This document shows, piece after piece, positions 8,801 through 16,093 of a stretch of 18,186 nucleotides of DNA. The stretch comes from CAZXEU01 sp965207385. GTDB taxonomy: Bacteria; Bacteroidota; Rhodothermia; Rhodothermales; Bin80. The number at the start of each line of letters is the position of its first letter. The stretch's first letter is position 1. Both the position numbers and the translations under genes were made by a program. The notes under the pieces are model-generated. The model was not told the origin of the DNA. It ran no database searches and saw only the letters and a list, made by a program, of their open reading frames with translations. The stretch lies in NCBI GenBank assembly GCA_965207385.1, contig CBDBLZ010000009.1:1-18186 (forward strand), given 5' to 3'.

Positions 8801-9133
8801 CCTCTCCTGCACGAGACCCGCTCGGACGGATACATCTTCGAACCGGAATTCGCCGTGGTTGAGATAGAGCACGTCCGGCTCCATGTTCGCCGTGAAATAA
8901 AGCTCGGGCAAGCCATCGCCCGTGAGATCCCCCGCTGCTACTCCTCCCCCGTTGTAAAAGTACTCGTATTCCAGGACGTTGAAGCCTTCCTGCTCCACGA
9001 CGGTGTTGACGAAGCTGACGCCAGTCGCCTCCGGCGAAAGCAGCGTAAAGAGCGGCTCGGCCCGCTCTGGCCGGGAGCAACCGGATATCGCGATGGCAGC
9101 AACGCCTATCAAGAGTCGTGAACGCATTCTCAT
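5846..9133 (-). CDS. FG-GAP/VCBS repeat lipoprotein with ASPIC/UnbV domain
   Basis: A 1095-residue protein. The start at 9133 gives a lipoprotein signal (RSRLLIGVAAIAISGC, lipobox Cys19), so it should be anchored in a membrane, probably facing the surface. The frame stays open upstream but only antisense to the next gene. The chain is a series of calcium-binding FG-GAP/VCBS motifs of the form D-x-D/N-x-D-G-x-x-D. I count 13, for example DLTGDGLPELYF (69), DINDDGWLDIYV (121), DYDRDGDLDAYI (178), DINRDGWLDIYV (249), DINGDGLDDIFF (649), DFDRDGDLDLYV (702), DLDGDGDLDLVA (873) and DFDRDGIADLLL (1011). An ASPIC/UnbV-type domain (about 517-580; WGIGAKVTVRAG, GRGYLSSLAPELSFGL, VEVRWPD) separates two sets, so the protein looks like two beta-propellers joined by it. 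Such proteins in Bacteroidota are often found with TonB receptors and may bind glycans or other surface ligands; the ligand is unknown. First gene of the minus-strand unit. Confidence 0.92.
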   Translation of the reverse strand: MRMRSRLLIGVAAIAISGCSRPERAEPLFTLLSPEATGVSFVNTVVEQEGFNVLEYEYFYNGGGVAAGDLTGDGLPELYFTANMEPDVLYLNHGEFRFEDVSVRAGLVQERSWTTGVTMVDINDDGWLDIYVCRSGNVSADRRRNLLYVNGGDLTFTERAAEYGLDLTTYSNHASFFDYDRDGDLDAYILNHSIRRYSRFLVDYMRNQRDSLAGDLLLRNDGGRFVDVSEEAGIIGNPLGFGLSAIVSDINRDGWLDIYVSNDYIEDDYLYINNGDGTFRESIRDYLTHTSYSSMGADIADINNDLLPDIYTLDMLAEDNYRQKILKGPEDHVFYAKMREDGFFEQYMRNMLHVARPDGRYVEIGQMAGVSNTDWSWAAILADLDLDGYKDALVTNGYMRDYTNLDFLNTTLVEAYADASARGEVLSSLDMVREMPETRLRNYVYRNEGGLTFSDQTEAWGLGQPTLSNGAVVSDLDGDAYPDIAISNINEPAMLYRNEAGALTAHRAITIRLEGPPGNRWGIGAKVTVRAGELTQYQEMMPGRGYLSSLAPELSFGLAAEPAANVEVRWPDESVQVVRGVTAMQLTLRHADAERRQLPEVSPERPLFARTDYPGLDLVHREDAFVDFDREPLLPHLLSREGPALASGDINGDGLDDIFFGGARGQAGRLLLQQADGVFQDVRSPALSAHESFEDVDAAMLDFDRDGDLDLYVASGGGSHDDTSAAYQDRLYVNTGFGNLANAPEVLPAMPYPSSTVAPQDFDEDGDIDLFVGGSWRPGFYPLAPRSYLLENTGAGFVDRTQDLAGGLAYAGLVTDAAWADVTGGAAPELIVAGEWMPIKVFSFEQEGAAADISADLGLVESHGFWNVIEAFDLDGDGDLDLVAGGCGLNTQIAVSAEEPAVVYSRDFDANGVMDFVVGHYIQGRLYPVPARDELVAQVPRFAERFPTYDSYAQADMNTVLLSAERAESLVLHSRIAETSVFENVERSRLERRALPLMAQVSETKGVLARDFDRDGIADLLLAGNDFGNRAQFGRRSAGSGVLLQGLGELEYSASWTSGFVAPGDVRKLLYVETATGSLIISATNDGPLMTFTSR

Positions 9134-9142
9134 CAATAGCCG

Positions 9143-9160
9143 CGGGCGGCTTATCGCCCG
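9143..9160. repeat. 6-bp inverted repeat in the divergent gap
   Basis: CGGGCG-gcttat-CGCCCG is a perfect inverted repeat with a 6-nt spacer, placed in the roughly 50-bp gap between two divergent start codons. It could be an operator controlling both directions or a hairpin in the 5' leader of either mRNA. High local GC content makes chance occurrence fairly likely. Confidence 0.4.
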
Positions 9161-9184
9161 GTGGAACCTGCAGCCCGCAGATTC

Positions 9185-10939
9185 ATGCACTTGTGTATGG
9201 CGGGGAGCATCAAATATACCACCCTGCTTTGCGCCGCACTTAGTGTGGCAACGCTCACCCATGCGCAGGGCACACAGGACATTCAGGCGGCAAATGCGCT
9301 TGTCGAACGCGTGTTCTCTGAAGTACGGGGCGAGGCCTTCAGTGAAGCGGCCGAAGCCTACCTGGGACTGCTGGCAAGTGCGGATCGGATCCTCTCGCCG
9401 GAAGATCTGGAGGTAGTCCGCTACCATCTTCGGCTGATGAGGATGGTTATGCCGGAACGGGACCGGAAGCGCATCGGACTGGAAGACTTCCTTCGCGGAG
9501 AGGACATCAAGCCGCCCTTGGGACCCTCGCTGGTGGCATGGTGGCGCAGACAGGATCCGCTGCCTGCCACGGAGGGCAACGAGCGCGTGGAAGAGCACCT
9601 CTTCCGTGCCGCGTATGCGAGAAGGCACTACCGCAGCAAGGAAGATCCCCGTGGATTCGATGACCGCGGCGAGATATACTTGCGCTTTGGTTCGGCCCGG
9701 ACAACGACCGTCAAGCTGAAGACGCCGCTTCTCATGTTTCAGCCGCGCGCCTGGAGGATCCCGGACAGCGAGCTGTGGACCTACCCCGATGTCCACGATG
9801 ATGCCCATTTCCTTTTTGTGAGGACCTCGCGGCGCCAGCCCTATCGCCTTGGCACCAGCACCGAGCTCATACCGACGAACCTGCGCAGCGGCAGGAGAAG
9901 AACGGGCTTGTTGCTCCATGTCATGGAAGAGGTATACGGGCAGCTGGCGCTGGGACATCCCCACTACGGCAGGGCATACGACGAAATCGCAAACTACCGG
10001 ACTCTGCCTTCCACCATGCCGGCGTACCTCCTTGCACAGCGTGTTCTGAACCAGAGCACTGTGGACGATGGCGCCCATGCCGCCGCCAGGCTCCGGTCCG
10101 TGCCTGCCTCCCGTACCATGGTAGCGCAAGAGGCCGAGGGCCTGGACGTGTTCTATCGCTGGGCGCGCTTTCGCTGCAGTCCAGGCGCTACGTGCATCGA
10201 GCTCGACTGGGGCCTGGGCCCGGATGCCTTGAGGCTCAGGCGCCGCCACATTCGCCGCCTGCAAAGACAGGGACACGCTCCGTCCAGCGACTACCTGCTG
10301 TCTGCCGCCCTGGTGAAGCGGGACAGCAGCTTCGTCCACAGCTCCACCGAGCAGCGGCATTATCTCGTCAAGGCGGACCAGGAGGATGTGCCGCCCGTCC
10401 AGACTCTGTCTGTCAGCACCGAAAACGACCTGGTGAACCTCGCAGCCCAGTGGGAGCTTCAATTCACAACGGAGGGTACTGAATCTGCCATGTATCCGGG
10501 CACAACCGTGAAGCTGCACGTTGCCCGACTCGATTCCGCGTACGCCTTGCATACGAGCGAAGCCCTGGAAATGAGTGACATCAGGCCTCTCAGGCTCACC
10601 GATCCGGACCGCCCCGAAACCGGGAACCCCTACCCGTATCGGGAGCTCACGCCCGCGCTGCAGCTGGCACTCTACTTCGAAGTGTACAACCTGACCTACG
10701 GCGCGGACGACTTAACCCATTACACGGTTAGCTACGGCATCGAATCGGCGGGTGAGGAAATACGGACGGCGACGACATCGTACGCGGGCGAAGCCCGCAC
10801 GGCCCGTGAATATGTAGTCCTCGATCCGGGTTCGATCGCAAGGCCGGGTACCGTGATCATTACCGTCCGCGCAAAGGACGACATCGTGGATAGGGCCGTC
10901 GAGCGCTCCGTTGAGTTTGAATTTCGGGACCTGGACTAG
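9185..10939 (+). CDS. GWxTD-family secreted protein
   Basis: A 584-residue protein from the ATG at 9185. A second in-frame ATG at 9197 gives an equally good signal peptide (SIKYTTLLCAALSVATLTHA, cleaved before QGTQD), and a GTG at 9161 is possible but extends the n-region for no reason. The region at residues 118-175 fits the GWxTD domain of Bacteroidota and Acidobacteriota secreted proteins: AWWRRQDPLPATEGNERVEE, FRAAYARRHYRS, then DDRGEIYLRFGSA. The name-giving GWxTD is degenerate here (RGFDD, 156-160). The remainder (about 180-584) has no motif I can name, but the last 170 residues look beta-rich. A Tyr/Trp-rich segment (ELWTYPDVHDDAHFLFV) follows the domain, as in other members. The molecular role of this family is not established. 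It stands divergently from the FG-GAP lipoprotein gene and 120 bp before the TonB receptor gene, so it may be part of the same export or uptake setting. Confidence 0.78.
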   Translation: MHLCMAGSIKYTTLLCAALSVATLTHAQGTQDIQAANALVERVFSEVRGEAFSEAAEAYLGLLASADRILSPEDLEVVRYHLRLMRMVMPERDRKRIGLEDFLRGEDIKPPLGPSLVAWWRRQDPLPATEGNERVEEHLFRAAYARRHYRSKEDPRGFDDRGEIYLRFGSARTTTVKLKTPLLMFQPRAWRIPDSELWTYPDVHDDAHFLFVRTSRRQPYRLGTSTELIPTNLRSGRRRTGLLLHVMEEVYGQLALGHPHYGRAYDEIANYRTLPSTMPAYLLAQRVLNQSTVDDGAHAAARLRSVPASRTMVAQEAEGLDVFYRWARFRCSPGATCIELDWGLGPDALRLRRRHIRRLQRQGHAPSSDYLLSAALVKRDSSFVHSSTEQRHYLVKADQEDVPPVQTLSVSTENDLVNLAAQWELQFTTEGTESAMYPGTTVKLHVARLDSAYALHTSEALEMSDIRPLRLTDPDRPETGNPYPYRELTPALQLALYFEVYNLTYGADDLTHYTVSYGIESAGEEIRTATTSYAGEARTAREYVVLDPGSIARPGTVIITVRAKDDIVDRAVERSVEFEFRDLD

Positions 10940-10998
10940 TAGGCTGCCGTCAGGCGTCCGCCGAACTCGTGCTGCGCACCGGACATGGGATGGCATCG

Positions 10999-11028
10999 TT
11001 GCCAAGCGCTGCGAGCAGGCTTATCTTG
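10999..11028 (+). promoter_or_regulatory. Possible Bacteroidota-type promoter for the TonB receptor
   Basis: TTG at 10999-11001 and TATCTTG at 11022-11028 lie 20 bp apart, close to the Bacteroidota pattern TTG ... TAnnTTTG. The start codon is 31 bp further on. An overlapping alternative -7 box, GAATTTTG (11028-11035), fits TAnnTTTG at all but one fixed base but has poorer spacing. This is a weak call based on pattern only. Confidence 0.25.
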
Positions 11029-11059
11029 AATTTTGGGCCATTAAACGGGACATTGCTCC

Positions 11060-13903
11060 ATGACTCTCCTGTTGCGCACGCGCCTTCTTTTCCTCCTGGC
11101 AGGGAGCTTCGCACTCGCCGCTACTGCCTTTGCCCAACCCGGAACGTCTGCCATAACGGGCACCGTAACCGATGCCGCCACCGGCGCACCGCTGCTGGGC
11201 GCCAATGTATCCGTCGTGGGCGGCTCGCTTGGCACTGCGACAGGCCCTGGCGGCGCTTACCGTCTTGAGGGACTGGCTCCGGGGAGCTACACCATTGAAT
11301 TCAGCTTTGTCGGCTACCAGAACCAGGCGATTTCGGTGACCGTGACCGCCGATGAAGACCGCGTCGTGGATGCAGCTCTCATTGCAGGCGTGGAACTCGA
11401 CCCCATCCAGATAACCGCCGGACGACGCCAGGCCAAGGTCCTGGACGCGCCCGCCTCCGTTGACGTCGTAGGAATTCGAGAGCTGGAGCAGGAAACGGGC
11501 CCTACGGCCGTGGCCGCACTGCGCAACGTCGCGGGGGTGGATATGGCCCAGACCGGCTATGACCGCCGTGAAGTTGTCCTGCGCGGCTTCAACAACGCCT
11601 TCACGGCCGCCGTCTACTCATTGACGGACTACCGGCAAGCGGGGCTCGCTTCCCTGGGAGCCAACGTCCACAGCGCGATGCCCGGCCTTGGCATTGATCT
11701 CGAGCGCATAGAGGTTGTGCGCGGACCGGGTTCGGCCCTCTACGGCGCAGGCGTGGATGAAGGGGTGATCCACTATGTGACCAAGGACGCGTTCTCCTAT
11801 CCCGGGGCGACGCTTTCACTCAGCGGCGGAGACCGCTCGTTTCTGGATGTGCAGGGGCGTGCCGCCGTGCTCGCGGGCAACAAGGTCGGTGTCAAGGTTG
11901 TCGGCAAGTACTCTTCGGCAAACAACTTCGAGCTGGAGAGCTGTGCGGCGGAGATCCTGGCGACGCGGGGTCCAGACGCATGCCCTGATCCCCATGATGC
12001 CCGCCAGATTGCCATATACGGCGAGCGCGACAATACCAATCGCCGGCTCAATGTGTACGGCAGCCTGGAATACAGGCCCGCGAACCGCACCTCCTTGCAG
12101 ATCATGGGCGGGCACTCTCTGCTTTCCGCCACGACTCTTACCGGAATCGGGGTCAGCCAGGCTGTAGATTGGGGCTACTCGTTCGTGCAGCTTCAACTGC
12201 AATCCGGCGGTTTTTTTGCGCAAGCCTACGTAAACCAGAACAACGCGGGCGATTCCTACCTCTACGCCGGTGACAAGGTGGTGGACAACAGCCGCCTCAT
12301 CAACTTCCAGGCGCAGTATGACTTGTCGCTATTGGGCGGGCGTGAGCAGTTGGTCATCGGAGCCGATCTGGACCTTACAAGGCCCGATACTGAAGGCACC
12401 ATTCACGGTCGGCATGAGGACAGTGACGACATCAACGAGTTTGGCGCCTATGCGCAGTCCCTGACCAGAATAGGCAGCCGCCTGGAGCTGACCCTGGCGG
12501 CCCGCGCGGATTACAGCAATATCGTGGACGGAATGCAGTTTTCGCCGCGTGCGGCCCTCGTATTCAAGCCGGCGCCGGAGCACAGCATCCGGACCACGTT
12601 CAACCGGGCGTTTTCCTCTCCCCTTGCTACCCGAGTGTTCCTTGATCTGGTTGTCGGCAATATTCCCGGGACCGGAATCAACGTGCGGGGGCTCGGCGCT
12701 TCCGAGGGGTTCACCTGGGAGCGGAATCCGTCGTTTCTCAATTTTGGTGCACCGACGGATCTCGTCGCCTCCAGTCTGGTGCCGGGATCCGAGGGCGTTA
12801 GCGTACCCGTGGGACTGCCCACGGGCGACGTTTACGCCGCCATCTACGCGGGTCTAGCCGCCACTCCTGCCGAAGAGCTGGCGCGTCTGGTTACGGATGC
12901 CGGCATTCCTCTGACCGCTCCCGTGGCGACGCTGCTCGTGGACCTGCTGGACCCGGCGATGACGCCGGTTAACGGATTCAGTCCCGGCGTCATGGGCCTG
13001 CTGAATTTGACAACGGCCGAGGTAGAAGCCTACGTCGATGACCTCATGCCGCTGGATCCGCTCTCCCAGACGGTATCACAGACCTATGAAGTAGGCTACA
13101 AGGGCATAATTGACGACCGGGTGCTGGTGGCCATAGACGGCTACTACGGCCGCAAGAAGAACTTTATCGGACCGCTGGGCCTGGAGTCCCCCTTTGTTTT
13201 CGTGCCGAATCTGGCCCAGGACCTGACGCGCGACATTGCATCGGGCATTGCGGGCAACCAGGGCCTGGCGACCATTCTGGCCGCGGCCGGGCTATCACCG
13301 GAAGCGGTGGCCGGGCTTCTCGTGCAGCTGGCCGGACAAACGGGCGCGCTGCCGACAGCAACCACGCCCGTTGCCATAGTGCAGCCCGTTGAGAACAATC
13401 CCGGTGTAGGCGCTGTGCCGGAATTGCTCCTGACGTACCGCAACTTCGGCAAGATCACCTACTATGGCATGGATGCCGGAGTGCAGGTTCTGGCTTCGGA
13501 TCAGCTGCAGCTCTTTGCCAATGTCTCCTGGGTCAGCGACGACCTTTTTGACAACGAGGAGCTGGGTGAGCCGGGAGAAAACGTATCGCTTGCGCTCAAT
13601 GCCTCGCCCTTCAAGATCAAGTTTGGTGGCTCGTACCGGCTCGGAAGCGGCCTGTCATTCAATGGATCGGCCCGCTACAACAAGGGCTTTCCGGTGCGCT
13701 CCGGTGTTCACGTTGGAGACATTGACAGCTATTTCCTCGTGGACCTGGGCGCCAGATACGAATTCGGCGCCCGCGCAGAAGGGCTGAGTCTTGGTCTTGG
13801 CATCTCAAACGCTCTGAACAACGTGCACCGGCAATTTATCGGCGCGCCCAAGCTTGGCCGCATTGTCCGTGCTCGCCTGACCTACAATCTTGGTCTTCAG
13901 TAA
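11060..13903 (+). CDS. TonB-dependent outer-membrane receptor with carboxypeptidase-regulatory-like domain
   Basis: A 947-residue receptor for energised uptake through the outer membrane. In order: a signal peptide (LLFLLAGSFALAATAFA, cut before QPG at about 25/26); a carboxypeptidase-regulatory-like beta-sandwich (about 31-108; GTVTDAATGAPLLGANV, TGPGGAYRLEGLAPGSYTI, FVGYQ) typical of Bacteroidota receptors; a plug domain (about 125-245; DAPASVDVV, VAALRNVAGVD, EVVLRGF, ERIEVVRGPGSALYGAGVDE); and a beta-barrel ending in the usual ARLTYNLGLQ. A Cys pair (Cys295 and Cys308) may form a disulfide in an extracellular loop. Two stretches of the barrel region (about 575-668 and 715-770) are rich in Ala/Leu and look helical, which is unusual. 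No SusD-like partner is encoded next to it, so a SusCD pair is not supported; the substrate is unknown. Its start lies 120 bp after the GWxTD gene, and a weak promoter pattern precedes it. Confidence 0.93.
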   Translation: MTLLLRTRLLFLLAGSFALAATAFAQPGTSAITGTVTDAATGAPLLGANVSVVGGSLGTATGPGGAYRLEGLAPGSYTIEFSFVGYQNQAISVTVTADEDRVVDAALIAGVELDPIQITAGRRQAKVLDAPASVDVVGIRELEQETGPTAVAALRNVAGVDMAQTGYDRREVVLRGFNNAFTAAVYSLTDYRQAGLASLGANVHSAMPGLGIDLERIEVVRGPGSALYGAGVDEGVIHYVTKDAFSYPGATLSLSGGDRSFLDVQGRAAVLAGNKVGVKVVGKYSSANNFELESCAAEILATRGPDACPDPHDARQIAIYGERDNTNRRLNVYGSLEYRPANRTSLQIMGGHSLLSATTLTGIGVSQAVDWGYSFVQLQLQSGGFFAQAYVNQNNAGDSYLYAGDKVVDNSRLINFQAQYDLSLLGGREQLVIGADLDLTRPDTEGTIHGRHEDSDDINEFGAYAQSLTRIGSRLELTLAARADYSNIVDGMQFSPRAALVFKPAPEHSIRTTFNRAFSSPLATRVFLDLVVGNIPGTGINVRGLGASEGFTWERNPSFLNFGAPTDLVASSLVPGSEGVSVPVGLPTGDVYAAIYAGLAATPAEELARLVTDAGIPLTAPVATLLVDLLDPAMTPVNGFSPGVMGLLNLTTAEVEAYVDDLMPLDPLSQTVSQTYEVGYKGIIDDRVLVAIDGYYGRKKNFIGPLGLESPFVFVPNLAQDLTRDIASGIAGNQGLATILAAAGLSPEAVAGLLVQLAGQTGALPTATTPVAIVQPVENNPGVGAVPELLLTYRNFGKITYYGMDAGVQVLASDQLQLFANVSWVSDDLFDNEELGEPGENVSLALNASPFKIKFGGSYRLGSGLSFNGSARYNKGFPVRSGVHVGDIDSYFLVDLGARYEFGARAEGLSLGLGISNALNNVHRQFIGAPKLGRIVRARLTYNLGLQ

Positions 13904-14047
13904 GCCGGATTGGAGGTTCTGCGTCGCGCAACCTGCCCGAATAGCTCTTGTCCGCAAGCACATGCGGCCCTCTGGCGCGCATGGCCATCGCCAGGCTAGT
14001 CAAGAATCCTCGCCGCGGCACCTCGCTGCCGCTCCCTCGTAACAGGG

Positions 14048-14079
14048 GCCGCGCAAGCGGCAAGCCAGGCTATTGCCTG
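14048..14079 (+). repeat. Two small tandem stem-loops before the oxidoreductase gene
   Basis: GCCGC-gcaa-GCGGC (14048-14061, closed by a GNRA-type tetraloop) is followed 4 nt later by CAGGC-tatt-GCCTG (14066-14079). Both are perfect. They sit in the 220-bp gap between the TonB receptor stop and the oxidoreductase start, and a short T run (14098-14104) follows about 20 nt later. They may end the receptor transcript or shape the leader of the next gene. The rest of the gap shows nothing. Confidence 0.35.
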
Positions 14080-14123
14080 ATGGCGGTCGCTCTCCTTGAT
14101 TTTTACCACAACCGATTGCCACC

Positions 14124-15191
14124 GTGAACAATAAACTCAAGGTGCTTGTTGCCGGCTGCGGACACATGGGTACCTCCCATGCGCGGGCCTACCATGCGAT
14201 GGATGATTTTGCGATCGTGGGACTGGTCAGCCGGTCGCCCGCATCCAGAGAGCGCCTGTCCGAAGAACTGGGCGGATACCCTACGTTTTCGAGCTTTGAA
14301 ACGGCCCTCTCGGAAACCGCACCGGACGTAGTCTCCGTCAACACGTACCCGGACACGCACGCCGACTACGTCAGAAGGAGCCTGGAGGCCGGAGCCCACG
14401 TCTTTGTGGAGAAGCCGCTGGCAACGACCGTGGAAGAGGCGCAGCAGCTCGCGGACCTTGCATCGGCGCTGGACCGAAAGCTCGTCATAGGCTACATCCT
14501 GCGCGTTCATCCGGCATGGAAGAAGTTCATTGCCATTGCCCGGACCCTGGGCAAGCCGCTCGTCATGCGCATGAACCTCAATCAGCAGAGCAAGGGACCG
14601 CAGTGGCAAACACACAAGGCACTCATGGACTCCATGTCACCCATCGTGGACTGCGGCGTGCACTACGTGGACGTCATGTGCCAGATGACTCGCTCGAGGC
14701 CCGTGCGCGTGAGTGCCATCGGTGCGCGCCTCACGGACGAGGTGGCCGCTGACATGTACAACTACGGCCATCTCCAGGTAGCCTTTGAGGATGGATCCGT
14801 CGGGTGGTACGAGGCTGGCTGGGGCCCCATGATGAGCGAGACGGCCTCGTTCGTAAAAGACGTGGTGGGGCCGCGCGGATGCGTAGGCATTGTGGATGAA
14901 GCCAAGGACGTATCGGACGACATCGAAGGCCATACGCAGACCGGCGGTCTACGCCTGCACTACGGCGAGCTCGGTGCCGACGGCAGCTTCGCCAGGCCCG
15001 ATGAATTCATAGACACAACTGACGAGCCGTCGCACGACGAGCTATGCGCGCTGGAGCAGGAATTTCTTCTGGCAGCCATTCGGGAGGACCGTGACCTTAC
15101 CGACCATGTTCAGGACGCCGTAAGCTCTCTCCAGATTGTACTGGCGGCGGACGAAGCAGCGCGCGAAGGCAGGACTGTGGAGCTGCTGTAG
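14124..15191 (+). CDS. Gfo/Idh/MocA-family NAD(P)-dependent oxidoreductase
   Basis: A 355-residue protein with a GTG start at 14124. The N-terminal Rossmann fold is plain: KVLVAGCGHMGTSHARAYHA (Gly11, Gly13, Gly16). It is followed by SVNTYPDTHADYV and the family hallmark VFVEKPLA (Glu96-Lys97-Pro98), whose Lys is the usual catalytic residue. In the C-terminal alpha/beta domain, PIVDCGVHYVDVM (Asp176, His180) matches the second catalytic signature. The length is normal. Members oxidise or reduce sugars, inositols or related cyclic alcohols with a bound nicotinamide; the specificity cannot be read here. It is likely cytoplasmic, with no signal peptide. It lies 220 bp downstream of the TonB receptor, on the same strand, so it could process a sugar taken up by that receptor, but cotranscription is uncertain given the hairpins between them. 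GTG is preferred because the first beta strand begins four residues later. Confidence 0.92.
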   Translation: MNNKLKVLVAGCGHMGTSHARAYHAMDDFAIVGLVSRSPASRERLSEELGGYPTFSSFETALSETAPDVVSVNTYPDTHADYVRRSLEAGAHVFVEKPLATTVEEAQQLADLASALDRKLVIGYILRVHPAWKKFIAIARTLGKPLVMRMNLNQQSKGPQWQTHKALMDSMSPIVDCGVHYVDVMCQMTRSRPVRVSAIGARLTDEVAADMYNYGHLQVAFEDGSVGWYEAGWGPMMSETASFVKDVVGPRGCVGIVDEAKDVSDDIEGHTQTGGLRLHYGELGADGSFARPDEFIDTTDEPSHDELCALEQEFLLAAIREDRDLTDHVQDAVSSLQIVLAADEAAREGRTVELL

Positions 15192-16093
15192 CCAAGCGGT
15201 CCGCACCGAATTCGGGGCGGCCATGCTCGGGCAGAGGCCGGTCCGGGCCTTTGTACAAGGCAACAGCGGGTACACACGGGCGGAGCCAGTAGCGTTGCGG
15301 CCTTGGGTCCGCTCACAGCTGCCGATGCAAGGGTCGGTCTTGCTCCGCAGCCGGGATCAGGCTGCGGAGCCGGCATCCACGCCTGTTCGAACCGGGAATG
15401 GCTGCCATTCCGCCATCCGATCAGGAGAAGAAGATGCGAGCTTCAACGGTTGGGCAGCATCTTCGGCAGCACATGACGGCAGGAGGCAGCTGGATACACT
15501 CCCCCTGTTAAGCGGCGCGGCCAGGATCCTCGATGGTGTGTGCCCTGCAGGCCCGGGCCAGGCTCATGACGTATCATTTCGCTTGATGGCGGGAGTGCTT
15601 GTCCTCAAGGGCCTCTGTGGAAAGTCATTCCGAATCACTGCCCAAGTAGCGGCCGGTCCTCGGCATTTATTCCAGTATCAGCACTTGGTCGATCCAATGC
15701 CGCTAAAGCGGCGTGATGCCCGAAACTCCCCGTCGACTGAAGAAGGCGACGGCGGTTCGCGGCTTCCGAATAGATACGGATTGCAGGTTTTCGGCCACAG
15801 GATTGGTAAACATTGCATCCGCATCGCCGCGCTGAACGCATTCGGCAAATCCACTCAATTGGAGTGCCTGCATGCACGAAAGAAACTTCGTGTCTAAGTT
15901 TCCGGGTCGCATTGCGTATTTGGCCGCAAGGCGATTCTCACACAACGATCGTCCTTTCCGGTAGGTTGAAGCGGCCCTGCGCAAAAGCATCCGGTCGCCG
16001 CCGAATCCAATTGACAATTTCATAATCAGAATCACCTTGGCCACATTCGCCAAACGTGGTAAATTCGCCCATCACACTGCAAGGTTGCGGCGC
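15192..16093. other. Gene-free stretch of about 0.9 kb
   Basis: No gene is convincing between the oxidoreductase stop and the porin start. A plus frame of 253 codons (15136-15897) overlaps the end of the oxidoreductase gene in another frame and shows no domain. A minus frame (15703-16053) has no domain either. The left third is rich in inverted repeats (listed separately). TTGACA occurs at 16011-16016 but without a matching second box; TAAATTCG at 16070-16077 resembles the Bacteroidota -7 box (one mismatch) but has no -33 partner. No tRNA, transposase remnant or direct repeat was seen. Confidence 0.55.
15201..15464. repeat. Cluster of five inverted repeats
   Basis: Five inverted repeats lie within 265 bp, starting 10 bp after the oxidoreductase stop. 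They are CCGcaCCGAA/TTCGGggCGG (15201-15220), AGGCC-6-GGCCT (15235-15250), GCTCCGCAGCC-7-GGCTGCGGAGC with 11-bp perfect arms (15342-15370), GGAATGG-3-CCATTCC (15395-15411) and GAAGATGC-19-GCATCTTC (15430-15464). None is followed by a long T run on either strand, so they do not look like plain terminators. A structured RNA, a transcript-end stabiliser or a protein-binding array are possible. Confidence 0.55.

Noticed and set aside
9134..10552. Upstream extension of the FG-GAP frame on the minus strand, giving 1568 codons
   Set aside because: The extra 473 codons are antisense to the well-supported GWxTD gene, and the start at 9133 gives a clean lipoprotein signal with a lipobox Cys. The open frame is a by-product of high GC.
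15385..15392. GTTCGAAC, resembling a tRNA T loop
   Set aside because: The flanking bases do not form a 5-bp T stem on either strand, and no anticodon or acceptor stem is nearby; it is just a palindrome.
15136..15897. 253-codon plus-strand frame after the oxidoreductase gene
   Set aside because: It starts inside the oxidoreductase gene in another frame, runs through several inverted repeats, and has an irregular residue make-up without any known motif.
15703..16053. 116-codon minus-strand frame with a faint binding-protein-like stretch (DADAMFTNPVAENL)
   Set aside because: The similarity is short and stands alone; the rest of the frame has no structure, and it reads opposite to the porin.
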